A stretch of DNA of 64,000 nucleotides from GCA-2709075 sp964492555 (GTDB lineage: Bacteria > Pseudomonadota > Alphaproteobacteria > MPNO01 > UBA2964): the NCBI GenBank assembly GCA_964492555.1, contig CAZBKQ010000002.1, forward strand, positions 1 through 64,000, in the 5' to 3' direction. The position numbers were made by a program, and so were the translations under genes. The notes beneath the pieces were generated by a model that saw nothing but the letters and a program-made list of their open reading frames with translations, did not search any database and was not told the DNA's origin. Numbering within the stretch: position 1 is the stretch's first letter; the number at the start of each line of letters is the position of its first letter. Below, in pieces: positions 28,077 through 37,759 of the stretch.

Positions 28077-29228
28077 GTGACAGACAACGACCCGGCCAAT
28101 GGATTTTATACCGGACTGACGCCGGTCATGGATTTCCGCCGCCTTACCGATGAGAGTCTCTATGAACCGCTGCCCGATGACTGGGTCGTCGGGGTAGCCG
28201 ATGTCGTGAATTCAACAGGCGCCATTGCGGAGGGCCGCTATAAAGCCGTCAACATGGCCGGCGCCAGTGTGATTTCGGCGGTCAAGAACGCGGTCGGCGG
28301 CGCTGAGTTTCCGTTTATCTTCGGCGGCGACGGGACCGGGTTCGCGATACCGGGCGGCTGGCGCGACCGCGTCGCCGGGCCCTTTGCCGCCTGTGGCCGG
28401 TGGGCGGAAGAGGAAACAGGCCTCACCCTCAGAACCGCGCTCGTGCCGGTCGCCGATATCCACACGGCCGGGCAGGAAATTACCGTCGCGCGCTTTATGC
28501 CGACGGATCACCTCTCATACGCCATGTTCGCGGGCGGCGGGCTGAACTGGGCCGAAAGCGCAATGAAAGACGGCTCTGTTCCCTTGCTCGACGCCCCGCC
28601 GGGGGCGCGGCCGGACCTCACCGGACTTTCCTGCCGGTTCGAACCACTCGCTGCGCGCAACGGCGAAATTCTCTCTCTGCTGGTGACGCCGGATGAGGAC
28701 GGCAACAGCGCGGCATTCGAGACCCTTGCCGGACAAATCCTCGATATTCTCGATCGCGCGGGAGAACGCGCCGCCCATCCCGTTCAAACGGATGGGCCGC
28801 GCTTTGTCTGGCCGCCGCGCAACCTGGGAATGGAAATCAGAGTGGGCGACAAGGGGCCATTACGTATTCTCGGCGAACACCTGGCCGCCTATCTGATGCA
28901 GCTTTTTGGCGTCAAGGCGGGCGAATTCGATATATCGCTGTACCGTTCGGACGTGGCCCGCAATACCGATTTCCGCAAATTTGATGACGGGTTGAAGCTG
29001 ACCGCCGATTGCCCGGCGCGCGTGATCGACGAAATCGAAACCCTCCTGAAAACGGCACAAGAAGAAGGCGTCGCGCGTTACGGGCTACACCGGCAGGACA
29101 AGGCGCTGATGACCTGCATCGTGCCCACGCCCACTGCGCGCGATCACATCCATTTCGTCGATGGTGCATCCGGCGGTTATGCCCGGGCCGCCGAGATGCT
29201 GAAGGAAGGGATGTCCCAGACCGGCTAA
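28077..29228 (+). CDS. DUF3095 family protein (nucleotidyl-cyclase-like)
   Basis: The 383-residue soluble product matches the DUF3095 pattern as I remember it: GFYTGLTPVMDFRRLTDESL, then DDWVVGVADVVNSTGAIAEG, RYKAVNMAGASVI and PFIFGGDGTGFAIP. The ADVVNST and GGDG elements resemble the metal-binding and nucleotide-binding segments of class III nucleotidyl cyclases, so a cyclase-like fold is plausible, but activity is unproven. The GTG at 28077 is the start. It converges on the SDR gene, whose stop overlaps its own by 4 bases. Confidence 0.8.
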   Translation: MTDNDPANGFYTGLTPVMDFRRLTDESLYEPLPDDWVVGVADVVNSTGAIAEGRYKAVNMAGASVISAVKNAVGGAEFPFIFGGDGTGFAIPGGWRDRVAGPFAACGRWAEEETGLTLRTALVPVADIHTAGQEITVARFMPTDHLSYAMFAGGGLNWAESAMKDGSVPLLDAPPGARPDLTGLSCRFEPLAARNGEILSLLVTPDEDGNSAAFETLAGQILDILDRAGERAAHPVQTDGPRFVWPPRNLGMEIRVGDKGPLRILGEHLAAYLMQLFGVKAGEFDISLYRSDVARNTDFRKFDDGLKLTADCPARVIDEIETLLKTAQEEGVARYGLHRQDKALMTCIVPTPTARDHIHFVDGASGGYARAAEMLKEGMSQTG

Positions 29229-30013
29229 AGCGCCCGGCTGTGGCCGCCATCGACATCGACCAGCGCGCCATTGACGAAACCGGCCTGATCGGAACAGAGG
29301 AACGTCACCATATTGGCGATGTCTTCCGGCTGGCCGATGCGGCCGAGCGGCACCGCCCGCGCGGCGCCCGCATTGATGTCGCGGCTTTTCTTGCCGGTCA
29401 GCCGCGCCTGCTGACGCACCAGAGTCTGCCAGCGATTGGTGTCGGTTGCTGTCGGGTTTACCGCGTTGACCAGAACATTGTCGGCACCGCATTCCTCGGC
29501 CAGCGCCTGGGTTATGTTAAGCAGCGCGGCATTCATCGCGCCCCCGGCGATATAGGTGGCGGACGGAAAATGCCCGCCGCGCCCGACGATATTGATGATC
29601 CGGCCCCAGCCGCGTTCACGCATGCCGCCCATTACCGCGCGGGCGCTGCGCACATAGCCCATGACCTTGAGATCGAACGCTTCCTGCCAGGTGACGTCAT
29701 CCAGATCGCCGATGGTTCCCACCGGGGCGGCGCCCGCGTTATTGACCAGAATATCGATATGGCCGAGCGCCTGGGTGGCCTCGAACACCGCCGCATCGAC
29801 GCCCTCGGGCGTCGACATATCGGCGGCGACGGGAACGACCCGGCGCTTCTTGTGAACCGCGATGGCCTCGACCGTCTCGGCCAGACGCTGGGCGTCGCGC
29901 GCGACGATGGCAACCCGCACGCGTTCGGCGGCCAGCGCTTCCGCGCAGGCGCGACCGATCCCCTGGCTTCCCCCGGTAACAAGAGCGGTCTTTCCCCTCA
30001 AATTCAGATTCAT
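29225..30013 (-). CDS. Atypical short-chain dehydrogenase/reductase family protein
   Basis: The 262-residue Rossmann protein has a normal cofactor site (GGSQGIG at residues 14-20, NNAG at 91-94). Its catalytic centre is unusual: the Ser position reads NIVGRGG, and the expected YxxxK reads YIAGG at 154-158, so the Lys is absent. The family otherwise reduces or oxidises hydroxyacyl or ketone groups. The gene is 18 bp after the hydantoinase B gene and probably belongs to the hyuA-hyuB operon. A non-catalytic or altered mechanism is inferred. Confidence 0.83.
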   Translation of the reverse strand: MNLNLRGKTALVTGGSQGIGRACAEALAAERVRVAIVARDAQRLAETVEAIAVHKKRRVVPVAADMSTPEGVDAAVFEATQALGHIDILVNNAGAAPVGTIGDLDDVTWQEAFDLKVMGYVRSARAVMGGMRERGWGRIINIVGRGGHFPSATYIAGGAMNAALLNITQALAEECGADNVLVNAVNPTATDTNRWQTLVRQQARLTGKKSRDINAGAARAVPLGRIGQPEDIANMVTFLCSDQAGFVNGALVDVDGGHSRAL

Positions 30014-30031
30014 ACCGTCATCCCGTTCCCG

Positions 30032-31669
30032 TCAGACATATCCCTGTTCGCGGTCCCGCAGGCGGTCGTCTTCGCTGCGGTCCGCCGGATCGCCATAGCC
30101 GCCCCCGCCCGCGGCCTCAATCCGCATGGTAGCGCCCGGTTCCAGATCGACCTGGGTGGTGATCGGCATTTCCTTTTCATCGGGCCGGTCGGGATTCAGG
30201 ATGAACCGGCTGGGCCGTCCCGGTTTGCCACCCGCAACGCCCTTGGGCGGGCGCTGTGCCCGGTCGCCCCGGAAAATCACCATCGCGGGTTCGAGGATTT
30301 CATAATCCCGCCGCATGGCAAGCCCGCCGCGATATTTTCCGTCACCGCCGGAGCCCGGAATCAATTCATACCGCGTCACCCGGCAGGGAAATTCGGTCTC
30401 AACGATCTCAATCGGCGTCACATAGATATTGGAAAGATGCACCGTGGTGCCCGACGTGCCGTCCTGCGACGCCGCCCCACCATAGGCGGAGCCAAAAATC
30501 TCATACTGATTGCCGCGCGGCGCCCGGTCCGTCCCGCGCCAATCGACCGTCAACCCGCCGCCACTGCCGCCGCTATAGGCCGCCGCGCGTTCAGGAACGA
30601 AAGTGCCGAATGCCTCCAGCAGCATATCGATGACCGTCATGCAGGTTTTCATATAGGAACTGCACGGCGCGGGCGGATGCGGATCAACCACCGTACTCGT
30701 CACCGTGGTCAGATGGACGGAATCGAAAGCCGCATCGGAATAGCGCAGATTCGGATCGATCATCCCGATCAGGACCTGGAAACAACAGGCCTCCAGTAGC
30801 CCTCTTCGGATATTGACCGGTCCCCTGCCCTGCGGATCGCTGTCTGAAAAATCGCACGTAACCTCGCCGCTGGAGACCCGGACCTTCACATGCATGCGCA
30901 CCGGTTTCGAGTAATCGATCCCGTCGCTGTCGAGGAAGGATTCGGCTTCCGCCTCTCCCTCCGGCAGCCCGGCCAGCGCGGCGCGGAATTCAGCAGCCGC
31001 CGCGTCGATCATCCCGTCCATACAGGCCAGCACCGTTTCCGTGCCGTATTCGGCGCAGATACCGCGCAACCGGTCGCGTCCGATGCCTATGGCGGCGACC
31101 TGACCGCGCAGATCGCCCAGCGTGGTTTCGGGAAACCGGCTGTTGGTCCGGATCAACCGCTCAATGTCATGGTTCAGCGTACCGGCCCGGTAGAAATGAA
31201 CCGGCGGGTAGACAATGCCTTCCTGGAAAATTTCCGTCGCCTGACCCCAGGTCGACCCCGGCACGGTGCCGCCGACATCGGCCTTGTGGGCGATGGAACC
31301 GGAAAACCCGATCAGCGCGCCATCCTCGAAGATCGGCATGATGACACCCATATCGGGGACATGCGGCAGATTACCGTCATAGGGATGGTTGGAAACAAAC
31401 ACGTCGCCGTCTTCCAGCCCGTCTTCGCTATAGAGTTCGAATATCCGCCGGACGAGGTATTTATAAGCGGTCGAATGGAAGAACATCGGCGGGGCGACGA
31501 GAATGCGCCCTTTCGGATCAAGGATCACACAGGAAAAATCGCGCGATTCCCGGACGATGGTCGAATAGCCGGAACGGAAGAAATGATGATGCATTTCCTC
31601 CATCAGGCTGCCGATCCGGTTGCGCAAAATCTGGACCGTTACCGGGTCCATCGCGGCCGCTTCATTCAT
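30032..31669 (-). CDS. Hydantoinase B / oxoprolinase / acetone carboxylase-type subunit
   Basis: The 545-residue product is the HyuB-type partner of the upstream HyuA gene. It contains the family blocks RESRDFSCVILDPKGRILV, SNHPYDGNLPHVPDMGVI, AHKADVGGTVPGS and the Gly-rich C-terminal GGGGYGDP. HyuAB enzymes use ATP to open hydantoin or 5-oxoproline rings, or carboxylate ketones, in the cytoplasm. The exact substrate is not predictable. Its ATG overlaps the hyuA stop (TGATG), so the subunits are translationally coupled. Confidence 0.9.
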   Translation of the reverse strand: MNEAAAMDPVTVQILRNRIGSLMEEMHHHFFRSGYSTIVRESRDFSCVILDPKGRILVAPPMFFHSTAYKYLVRRIFELYSEDGLEDGDVFVSNHPYDGNLPHVPDMGVIMPIFEDGALIGFSGSIAHKADVGGTVPGSTWGQATEIFQEGIVYPPVHFYRAGTLNHDIERLIRTNSRFPETTLGDLRGQVAAIGIGRDRLRGICAEYGTETVLACMDGMIDAAAAEFRAALAGLPEGEAEAESFLDSDGIDYSKPVRMHVKVRVSSGEVTCDFSDSDPQGRGPVNIRRGLLEACCFQVLIGMIDPNLRYSDAAFDSVHLTTVTSTVVDPHPPAPCSSYMKTCMTVIDMLLEAFGTFVPERAAAYSGGSGGGLTVDWRGTDRAPRGNQYEIFGSAYGGAASQDGTSGTTVHLSNIYVTPIEIVETEFPCRVTRYELIPGSGGDGKYRGGLAMRRDYEILEPAMVIFRGDRAQRPPKGVAGGKPGRPSRFILNPDRPDEKEMPITTQVDLEPGATMRIEAAGGGGYGDPADRSEDDRLRDREQGYV

Positions 31670-33762
31670 CAGCCCGCCTCCCTTTCCAGGACCAGATTGC
31701 CGTAATCGTCCGGTGTCACCGACCAGCCGGGCGGCACGACGGTCGTTGAGTCAAGCTGTTCGACAATCGCCGGCCCGGCGACCCCTTTACCCGCCGCCAG
31801 GGCGTCCCGCCGGAAGATTTTTGTTTCCATCTCTCCCGCCGCGCCGAATATCGCCGGGCGGCTTTGCGGACCGGGAACGTCGCCCGACTGGGCCTCGGGC
31901 GCGTGCGCCAGCTCCAGCTTCGGTTCCTCGACCACCGCGCGGACGCGATAGCTGACCAGTTCGATTTCGGCCTCCCGCGCGGCATGACCATGCACGTCTT
32001 CGTGACGCCGATGAAACCGTTCGGCGAGCGCGGGCAGATCATCCGCCGTCACGGGTGGCATCAACCCGTCGAGTGGCACGCGAAGCTCATAGCCTTGCCC
32101 GCCATAGCGCAGATCGACTTCGCGCAGGAAATCAATATCCATATCGCCGAGCCCTTCCTCGGCCAGCTCACGCCGCGCCATTTCCTCAAGCCCTTCAAAG
32201 GCGCCCTCCACCGTTTCCGGCGGCAACCCGTCCAGCGACTGCAGATCGGAGCGGATATAGTCATGGACCACATCGGCGCAGAGCAGCCCGAAGGCGGAAA
32301 ACGCGCCGGGGCTGGCCGGGACCAACACACGGGGTATCCCGAGATCCTGCGCCACCGCCGCGGCATGCACGGGCCCCGCGCCGCCGAACGGCACCAGGGT
32401 GAAGCCGGACAGATCGACGCCTTTCTTCGCGGCCTGCACCCGGACTTCATCAGCCATCCGCGCATTGACGACGCGCACGATACCGGTCGCCGCAGTAGGC
32501 AGGTCCACCCCCATCGGTCCGGCGACGGTTTCGGAAATGGCGCTTTCGGCGGCGTTTGAATCGAGCCGCATGCGTCCACCGAGAAAGAATTCAGGATTGA
32601 GATAGCCGCAGACCACGTCCGCGTCAGTAACCGTCGGCGCGGCGCCGCCCTTGCCGTAACAGACGGGCCCCGGATCAGCCCCGGCGCTTTGCGGACCGAC
32701 CTCCAAAAGCCCCGCCGCGTTGACCCGGGCGATGGAGCCGCCACCGGCGGAGATGGTGGAGACATCCAGCGCCGGTACGGCGACAATCCGGCCCGCGACA
32801 AAGGCTTCGGCATGTTCCAAAGGCACGCCACCCCGGATAAAGGCGATATCAGCGGACGTGCCGCCCATATCGAGAGTCACGATATTGCCGATGCCGAGCG
32901 CTCGTCCGAGCAGCCACGCCGTCCCCTGGACCCCGGCGGCCGGACCGGAGAGCAATGTGTGTACGGTCTGGCTTTCGGCATTGGCGGCAAGCGGCATCAC
33001 CCCGCCATTTGACTGCATCAGGAAACGCCGGGGCGTGTCGAGCCCGCACTCATCCAGCCCGCTGGCAAGCGCGGCGATGTAATCGGCCAGCACCTCGACC
33101 AGATAGGCGTTGATCAGAGTGGTCGAATAGCGCGGCCATTCGCGGATACGCGGCAAGACCTCCGACGACAGCGAGACCCGCGCGCCGGGCACGGCCTCCC
33201 GGATGATTTCCGCCGTCTGTTTCTCATGCGCGTCATTCATGAAAGAGAACAGGTAACAAACCGCGAAGGACCGCACGCCGCGTTCGGCAAGCGATGTCGC
33301 GGCTTCTTTCACCGCGTCCGCATCGAGCGGCACAAGCTCAGCCCCGGCGAAATCGATCCGGCCGGGGATTTCCCGCGTGAGTTCCGGCGGCGTGATATGG
33401 GGCGGGCGCGTAAAGAGATGATCGTAAGGGTTGCCTTCGTCCCGCGCCTGGGTCTGGACCTCGCAGATCGCACGATACCCGTCATTGATCAGCAACCCGA
33501 CCGTTGCGCCCTTGCCTTCCAGCAGCGCGTTGGTCGTTACTGTCGTCCCATGGCTGAAAAAATCGATGTCGCCAGGTGCGATTCCGCGGTCGAGCAGCCG
33601 GTTCACCCCGTCGAGGACGGCAAGCGCCGGATTGGCTGGCGAAGACGGCACCTTTTCGATCAGGACGGCGCCGGTTTCTTCGTCCTTCAGGACGAGGTCG
33701 GTATGCGTTCCGCCGACATCGACCCCCAATCGATATCGTCTTCTGCCGGACGGATCGGTCAT
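31669..33762 (-). CDS. Hydantoinase A / oxoprolinase-type ATP-dependent subunit
   Basis: The product has 697 residues from the ATG at 33762 (MTDPSGRRRYRLGVDVGGTHTD), which has an AGGGAG site about 10 bases upstream; the frame stays open to 33834 but with no better start. It has the actin-fold phosphate loop GVDVGGTHTDLVL, FSHGTTVTTNALLEGKGA and the DMGGTSADI block, all typical of HyuA. With HyuB it forms an ATP-dependent amidohydrolase or carboxylase. It heads the operon hyuA-hyuB-SDR and is divergent from an alpha/beta hydrolase. Confidence 0.9.
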   Translation of the reverse strand: MTDPSGRRRYRLGVDVGGTHTDLVLKDEETGAVLIEKVPSSPANPALAVLDGVNRLLDRGIAPGDIDFFSHGTTVTTNALLEGKGATVGLLINDGYRAICEVQTQARDEGNPYDHLFTRPPHITPPELTREIPGRIDFAGAELVPLDADAVKEAATSLAERGVRSFAVCYLFSFMNDAHEKQTAEIIREAVPGARVSLSSEVLPRIREWPRYSTTLINAYLVEVLADYIAALASGLDECGLDTPRRFLMQSNGGVMPLAANAESQTVHTLLSGPAAGVQGTAWLLGRALGIGNIVTLDMGGTSADIAFIRGGVPLEHAEAFVAGRIVAVPALDVSTISAGGGSIARVNAAGLLEVGPQSAGADPGPVCYGKGGAAPTVTDADVVCGYLNPEFFLGGRMRLDSNAAESAISETVAGPMGVDLPTAATGIVRVVNARMADEVRVQAAKKGVDLSGFTLVPFGGAGPVHAAAVAQDLGIPRVLVPASPGAFSAFGLLCADVVHDYIRSDLQSLDGLPPETVEGAFEGLEEMARRELAEEGLGDMDIDFLREVDLRYGGQGYELRVPLDGLMPPVTADDLPALAERFHRRHEDVHGHAAREAEIELVSYRVRAVVEEPKLELAHAPEAQSGDVPGPQSRPAIFGAAGEMETKIFRRDALAAGKGVAGPAIVEQLDSTTVVPPGWSVTPDDYGNLVLEREAG

Positions 33763-33886
33763 CCCCGCGTTGCTCCCTGATAATTGTTCTGTGCGGTCGG
33801 GGACCATAGCGGTTAAAATCGGCCCGGTCAGCACCCCGCCGGACAGATTTTCCCGGCGCGGTCATCATCTTGGAAAGGAAGCCCGT

Positions 33887-34651
33887 ATGTTTGTCGAAGG
33901 CCCGTCTCACGCACCCCGCGAAGTGACCTTCACATCCGGCGGCAATACATTGACCGGCTATCTCTATCTACCACCGGGGGACGGCCCGTTTCCCTGCGTC
34001 GTGGATAATCATGGCAGCCAGTTGCCGAAGGGGACTGCCGATCTGTCACACCCACAAACCGCCGCCTTTTTCGGTACGCTGGGCTGCGCCTATCTCTTTC
34101 CGCACCGCGCCGGTTACGGCAATTCGCCGGGAACGCCTCTGGCCGAGGATGTCCCGGCACCGCGGGGCACGGACGAGCACGATCAACAGATGTCCGAACG
34201 GCTAAAGCGGGAGAACGACGATGTAATCGCCGCGCTGGACTGGCTGGAAGACCGGTCCGAAATTGATGCCCGCCGCATCGCGGCAATGGGGAGCTCGCTT
34301 GGCGGCATTCACACGCTGCTGGCGCTGGCCCGGGACGCGCGCTGGAAATGCGGGCTGGATTTCTCCGGCGGCGCGAGCCAGTGGAACGATCACCCGATCA
34401 TTCGCGGCATGTTGCAGGAAGCTGCGCAAATGCTCACTCAGCCGGTCTTCCTGATACAGCCTGAAAATGATTTCAACACCGCGCCGACGCAGGAAATCTC
34501 CGCCCTGCTGCAGGAACTCGGCAAGCCCCACGGCGCAGCGATTTTCCCGCCCTGGGGCGTCGCCGGCGGCGAAGCGCACCGCTTCTGTGCCGCCGGTCAA
34601 CAGATCTGGGGGCCCGCGGTCAGATCCTTTCTGGAAGAGAACTTTTTATAG
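33887..34651 (+). CDS. Alpha/beta hydrolase, dienelactone-hydrolase-like
   Basis: The 254-residue cytosolic hydrolase has the nucleophile elbow MGSSLGGIHT, an oxyanion-side HGSQLPKG segment, and a likely acid and histidine in PENDF and EAHRF near the C-terminus. The ATG at 33887 has a GGAAAGGAA ribosome site. An ester or lactone substrate linked to the divergent hydantoinase operon is possible but not shown. It converges on the PemK-like toxin gene, with 13 bp between the stops. Confidence 0.83.
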   Translation: MFVEGPSHAPREVTFTSGGNTLTGYLYLPPGDGPFPCVVDNHGSQLPKGTADLSHPQTAAFFGTLGCAYLFPHRAGYGNSPGTPLAEDVPAPRGTDEHDQQMSERLKRENDDVIAALDWLEDRSEIDARRIAAMGSSLGGIHTLLALARDARWKCGLDFSGGASQWNDHPIIRGMLQEAAQMLTQPVFLIQPENDFNTAPTQEISALLQELGKPHGAAIFPPWGVAGGEAHRFCAAGQQIWGPAVRSFLEENFL

Positions 34652-34664
34652 CCTAGGGCGGAGA

Positions 34665-35105
34665 TCACCCATCGTCGCGATTGATCATCGCCGCGACCCC
34701 TTGATAATAATTATCCCGCACCTGTTCAAAGACTTCTTTACCCAACGATTGAGGTAATTTTCCGTACACCCAACCGCCATCGGGCAAAGGTGAAATACCA
34801 ACGGGAATTTGGCTTTTCCGCCATTCGAATTCGTTCAGCTGGTCTGTTTTGATCCACATCGGATCCTCGTCGAGGCCGAGATGTCGCGCGACCTTTGGCG
34901 GCATTGCAACGGCCCCATCCGGTGCGGCAGGAGGAACATGGGTTATGGGGCAAACAACGATGCGTCTACTCCCATCTGATCGTTCCCGGGTCATCAAGAT
35001 TATCGCGCAAGGCCGATCCTTGCCGCTGACTTGTCCGGCATCCCTGTTGTTCTTCCAGAGAAAGTCGTACCGGATAACCTGACCGACTTCAGGCTCAGGG
35101 ATCAT
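34665..35105 (-). CDS. PemK/MazF-like toxin of a type II toxin-antitoxin pair
   Basis: The 146-residue product begins with a PemK/MazF-like strand pattern (GQVIRYDFLWKNNRDAGQV, then GKDRPCAIILMTR and IVVCPITHVPP). In the known family this fold cuts RNA, with the basic residue after the Gly and the TR/ITH region at the active site. It is longer than classic MazF (about 110 residues) because of a C-terminal extension (SLGKEVFEQVRDNYYQGVA). It starts 3 bp after the Phd-type antitoxin gene. Toxin function is inferred from fold and context. Confidence 0.75.
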   Translation of the reverse strand: MIPEPEVGQVIRYDFLWKNNRDAGQVSGKDRPCAIILMTRERSDGSRRIVVCPITHVPPAAPDGAVAMPPKVARHLGLDEDPMWIKTDQLNEFEWRKSQIPVGISPLPDGGWVYGKLPQSLGKEVFEQVRDNYYQGVAAMINRDDG

Positions 35106-35108
35106 GGA

Positions 35109-35372
35109 CTAATCCAGAAGATGATCCAGTTCTGGCGTCGGAGCACCCTGATAGCCTTTTTCGAGCTCCTGAGCCATTTCATCGTCGAGCTCATGCGGAT
35201 AAAGAGGCCGCCTGCTATCAAGGCCCTTAAGGCGCTCATATTCCTCGATATCAAGCAAAACCCTTACCTTCCGGTTGTGGCGGGTAATGATCACGGGCTC
35301 CTTTGCAGCCTGATCGATATATACGCCGGCACGGGTCTGAAACTCGGTCGAGGTAACCGTTTTCTGTGTCAT
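35109..35372 (-). CDS. Phd/YefM-family antitoxin
   Basis: The 87-residue product MTQKTVTSTEFQTRAGVYID with PVIITRHNRKVRVLLDIEEYERL is a standard Phd/YefM fold: an N-terminal DNA-binding dimer domain and a flexible acidic C-terminal tail (YPHELDDEMAQELEKGY) that would wrap the toxin. It is upstream of and nearly abutting the toxin gene, as expected when the antitoxin controls the operon. A perfect 40-bp palindrome 21 bp upstream is the probable operator. Confidence 0.87.
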   Translation of the reverse strand: MTQKTVTSTEFQTRAGVYIDQAAKEPVIITRHNRKVRVLLDIEEYERLKGLDSRRPLYPHELDDEMAQELEKGYQGAPTPELDHLLD

Positions 35373-35392
35373 TGATCCATACCAAACAAAAA

Positions 35393-35432
35393 GACGATAA
35401 TCGGTAAATTAGCTAATTTACCGATTATCGTC
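35393..35432. promoter_or_regulatory. Perfect 40-bp palindrome, likely toxin-antitoxin operator
   Basis: Each half is 20 bp (left half GACGATAATCGGTAAATTAG) and the right half is its exact reverse complement with no spacer. It lies in the 88-bp AT-rich interval between the antitoxin start (35372) and the end of the next gene upstream (35461). Phd-type antitoxins bind such palindromes to autoregulate. The low GC against the high-GC surroundings suggests the TA unit was acquired. It might also form a cruciform or end the glutathione transferase transcript. Confidence 0.8.
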
Positions 35433-35460
35433 AATTATTTCGGATATAGTGCGCTCCCGA

Positions 35461-36078
35461 TCAGTCTCCGAAATCGAGGCCTTTTTGCACGCCGGGACGT
35501 GCCGCCAACTCGTCATGCCAGCGATCGACATTGGCGAAACCCTCGCCCATTTCCGGATAGGTCGATTTCGCCCGTGTGATAATGCCGAACGCGGCGAAAT
35601 CTGCGAGCGTGATCTCATTGCCCGCGAAATATTGCTGCTTGGCAAGGATGGCGTCGCAATGATCCATATGAGTGCGATACCGGTTCACGAACATATCCTT
35701 GGCATGATCGTCCTGCTGTTCCCAACGGGTGATGAAGGGGATGGCGCCATAGCCGGGCCCCAGCTCCGTCGCGGCATGCATGACAGGTTCCCAGAAAGCG
35801 GCGCGCTTCGCCGGGTCGGTGGGGATAAACTTTCCGGCCTTTTCGCAGACATAGAACAGGATCGCCATTGACTGGCACATGGTCAGCGGACCGCCCGGCG
35901 CGTCCTGATCGATAATCACCGGCGTCTGGCCCAGCGGGTTCAATTTAAGAAACTCCGGCGTCTTATGTTCCTTTTCCGCCATGTTGACGCGGTGCAGCGT
36001 GTAATCCAGCCCGCATTCCTCAAGCGTGATTTTGGCGCGAAGTCCGTTGGTGGTGGGGGCGGCATAAAGATCGATCAT
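35461..36078 (-). CDS. Glutathione S-transferase family protein (YfcG/Ure2-like)
   Basis: The 205-residue product opens MIDLYAAPTTNGLRAKITLE; the TTNG element after the first strand matches the TxNG motif of nu-class YfcG/YghU proteins, which act as glutathione-dependent disulfide reductases and peroxidases. LNPLGQTPVIIDQ and CQSMAILFYV form the rest of the glutathione site. It is divergent from selA, with 122 bp between. A redox role would fit the selenoprotein locus, but co-regulation is speculation. Confidence 0.84.
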   Translation of the reverse strand: MIDLYAAPTTNGLRAKITLEECGLDYTLHRVNMAEKEHKTPEFLKLNPLGQTPVIIDQDAPGGPLTMCQSMAILFYVCEKAGKFIPTDPAKRAAFWEPVMHAATELGPGYGAIPFITRWEQQDDHAKDMFVNRYRTHMDHCDAILAKQQYFAGNEITLADFAAFGIITRAKSTYPEMGEGFANVDRWHDELAARPGVQKGLDFGD

Positions 36079-36200
36079 TTCGGGTCTCCCTGAGTTGGCG
36101 AATATCGCGATCTCTTATGCCATTCTTATTTGGTCTTGTCTGCGCCGGGCCTCCCGCACGGGGCTTGCACTCCCTGCCGTCTCCGGTGATACCTTTTCGC

Positions 36201-37759
36201 ATGGCTCGCAAGAAATCATCGCCGCTGGCGGCGCTTCCCTCGATAGACCGGCTGCTGAATGACACCGGGGCGGACCCGCTGATCGCGGCGTATGGCCGTA
36301 TTGCCGTGACGGAGGCGTTCCGGGCGGCACTCGATGATTTCCGGAAAAGCCTGGCGAAAGGCGGCGACGCGCCCGACAGCGAGGCGATAATCGCGGCGGC
36401 GGCGAAAAATCTGGCGGACAGCTTTGCGCCCAGCCTGAAACCCGTGTTCAACCTGACCGGCACTGTGCTGCACACCAATCTGGGCCGCGCGCCCCTGCCG
36501 GAAGAAGCCGTCGCCGAAGTCGCCGCCGTATCGCGCGGGGCAAGCAATCTGGAATTCGATATCGCATCGGGCCGGCGCGGCGACCGGGATTCCCATATCG
36601 AGGATCAGCTGGCCGAACTGACCGGGGCGGAGGCCGCGACCGTCGTTAATAACAACGCCGCCGCCGTGATGCTGACGCTGAACAGCCTCGCGCGCCGCAA
36701 GGAAGTGCCCGTGTCCCGGGGCGAGCTGGTCGAAATCGGCGGCGCGTTCCGCATTCCCGACATCATGGCGCGGGCGGGCGCGAAGCTGGTCGAGGTCGGC
36801 ACGACGAACCGGACCCATCTGAAAGATTTCGCGGAAGCCATCGGACCGCGCACCGCGATGATCATGAAAGTCCATACCAGCAATTACGCGATTGAGGGCT
36901 TTACCGCGGCCGTACCGGAAAAAGAGCTGGCGTCACTGTGTCATAAGAACGGCATCCCCTTCGCCGTCGATCTGGGCAGCGGCAGCCTGATCGATTTGGA
37001 ACAGTTCGGTTTGCCGCATGAACCCACCCCGGCGGAAGCGATGGCGGCGGGCGCCGATGTCGTGACCTTTAGCGGCGACAAGCTGCTGGGCGGGCCGCAG
37101 GCGGGTATCATCGTCGGCAAAAAAGACGCCATTGCGAAAATCCGCCGCAACCCGATGAAGCGCGCATTGCGCCTCGACAAGATGACCATCGCCGCGCTGT
37201 CCGCCGTGTTGCGGCTGTACCGNNNNNNNNNNNNNNNNNNNNNNNNNNNNNNNNNNNNNNNNNNNNNNNNNNNNNNNNNNNNNNNNNNNNNNNNNNNNNN
37301 NNNNNNNNNNNNNNNNNNNNNNTGCGCCTCGACAAGATGACCATCGCCGCGCTGTCCGCCGTGTTGCGGCTGTACCGCCAGCCGGAAACGCTGGTTGCGC
37401 GCATTCCGGCACTTCGGGCCCTGTCGCGCAAACGCGCGGATATCACGGCGCTATGCGAAAAGCTGGCGGGACCGGTCCGGGGCTGGGTAGGCGACGCCTA
37501 TTCTGTAACAATCACACCCTGCGAAAGCCAGGTGGGCAGCGGCGCCATGCCGACCCGCCGCCTGCCGAGCGCCGCCATCGCGATTGCCCCCAAGACCGGC
37601 AAACGCGGCGCGGGCAGCGCGCTCAAGAAGCTTTCCTCCCGTTTCCGCTCCCTGCCCGTCCCGGTCATCGGCCATATCGAGGGCGGCGCGTTTCTCCTGG
37701 ATCTGCGCTGTCTGGAAGATGTCGAGGGTTTTGTCCGCCAGCTAGAGGCCGCCCCGTGA
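36201..37759 (+). CDS. selA: L-seryl-tRNA(Sec) selenium transferase (broken only by a false gap)
   Basis: SelA is the PLP enzyme that converts Ser-tRNA(Sec) to Sec-tRNA(Sec) with selenophosphate. Joined across the false gap at 37223, the product is 467 residues, close to E. coli SelA. It has the N-terminal tRNA-binding helices (LPSIDRLLNDTG), FNLTGTVLHTNLGRAPLP, DLGSGS and the PLP Lys in FSGDKLLGGPQAG. The ATG at 36201 is the natural start. The TGA overlaps the selB GTG start (GTGA), so the pair is coupled. Confidence 0.95.
37223..37322. other. False scaffold gap (100 N) with duplicated 55-bp flanks
   Basis: Positions 37168-37222 and 37323-37377 are identical over 55 bp. Removing 155 bp joins the selA frame through LRLDKMTIAALSAVLRLYRQ without error. 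The gap is an assembly artefact, not a disruption of selA. Confidence 0.93.
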
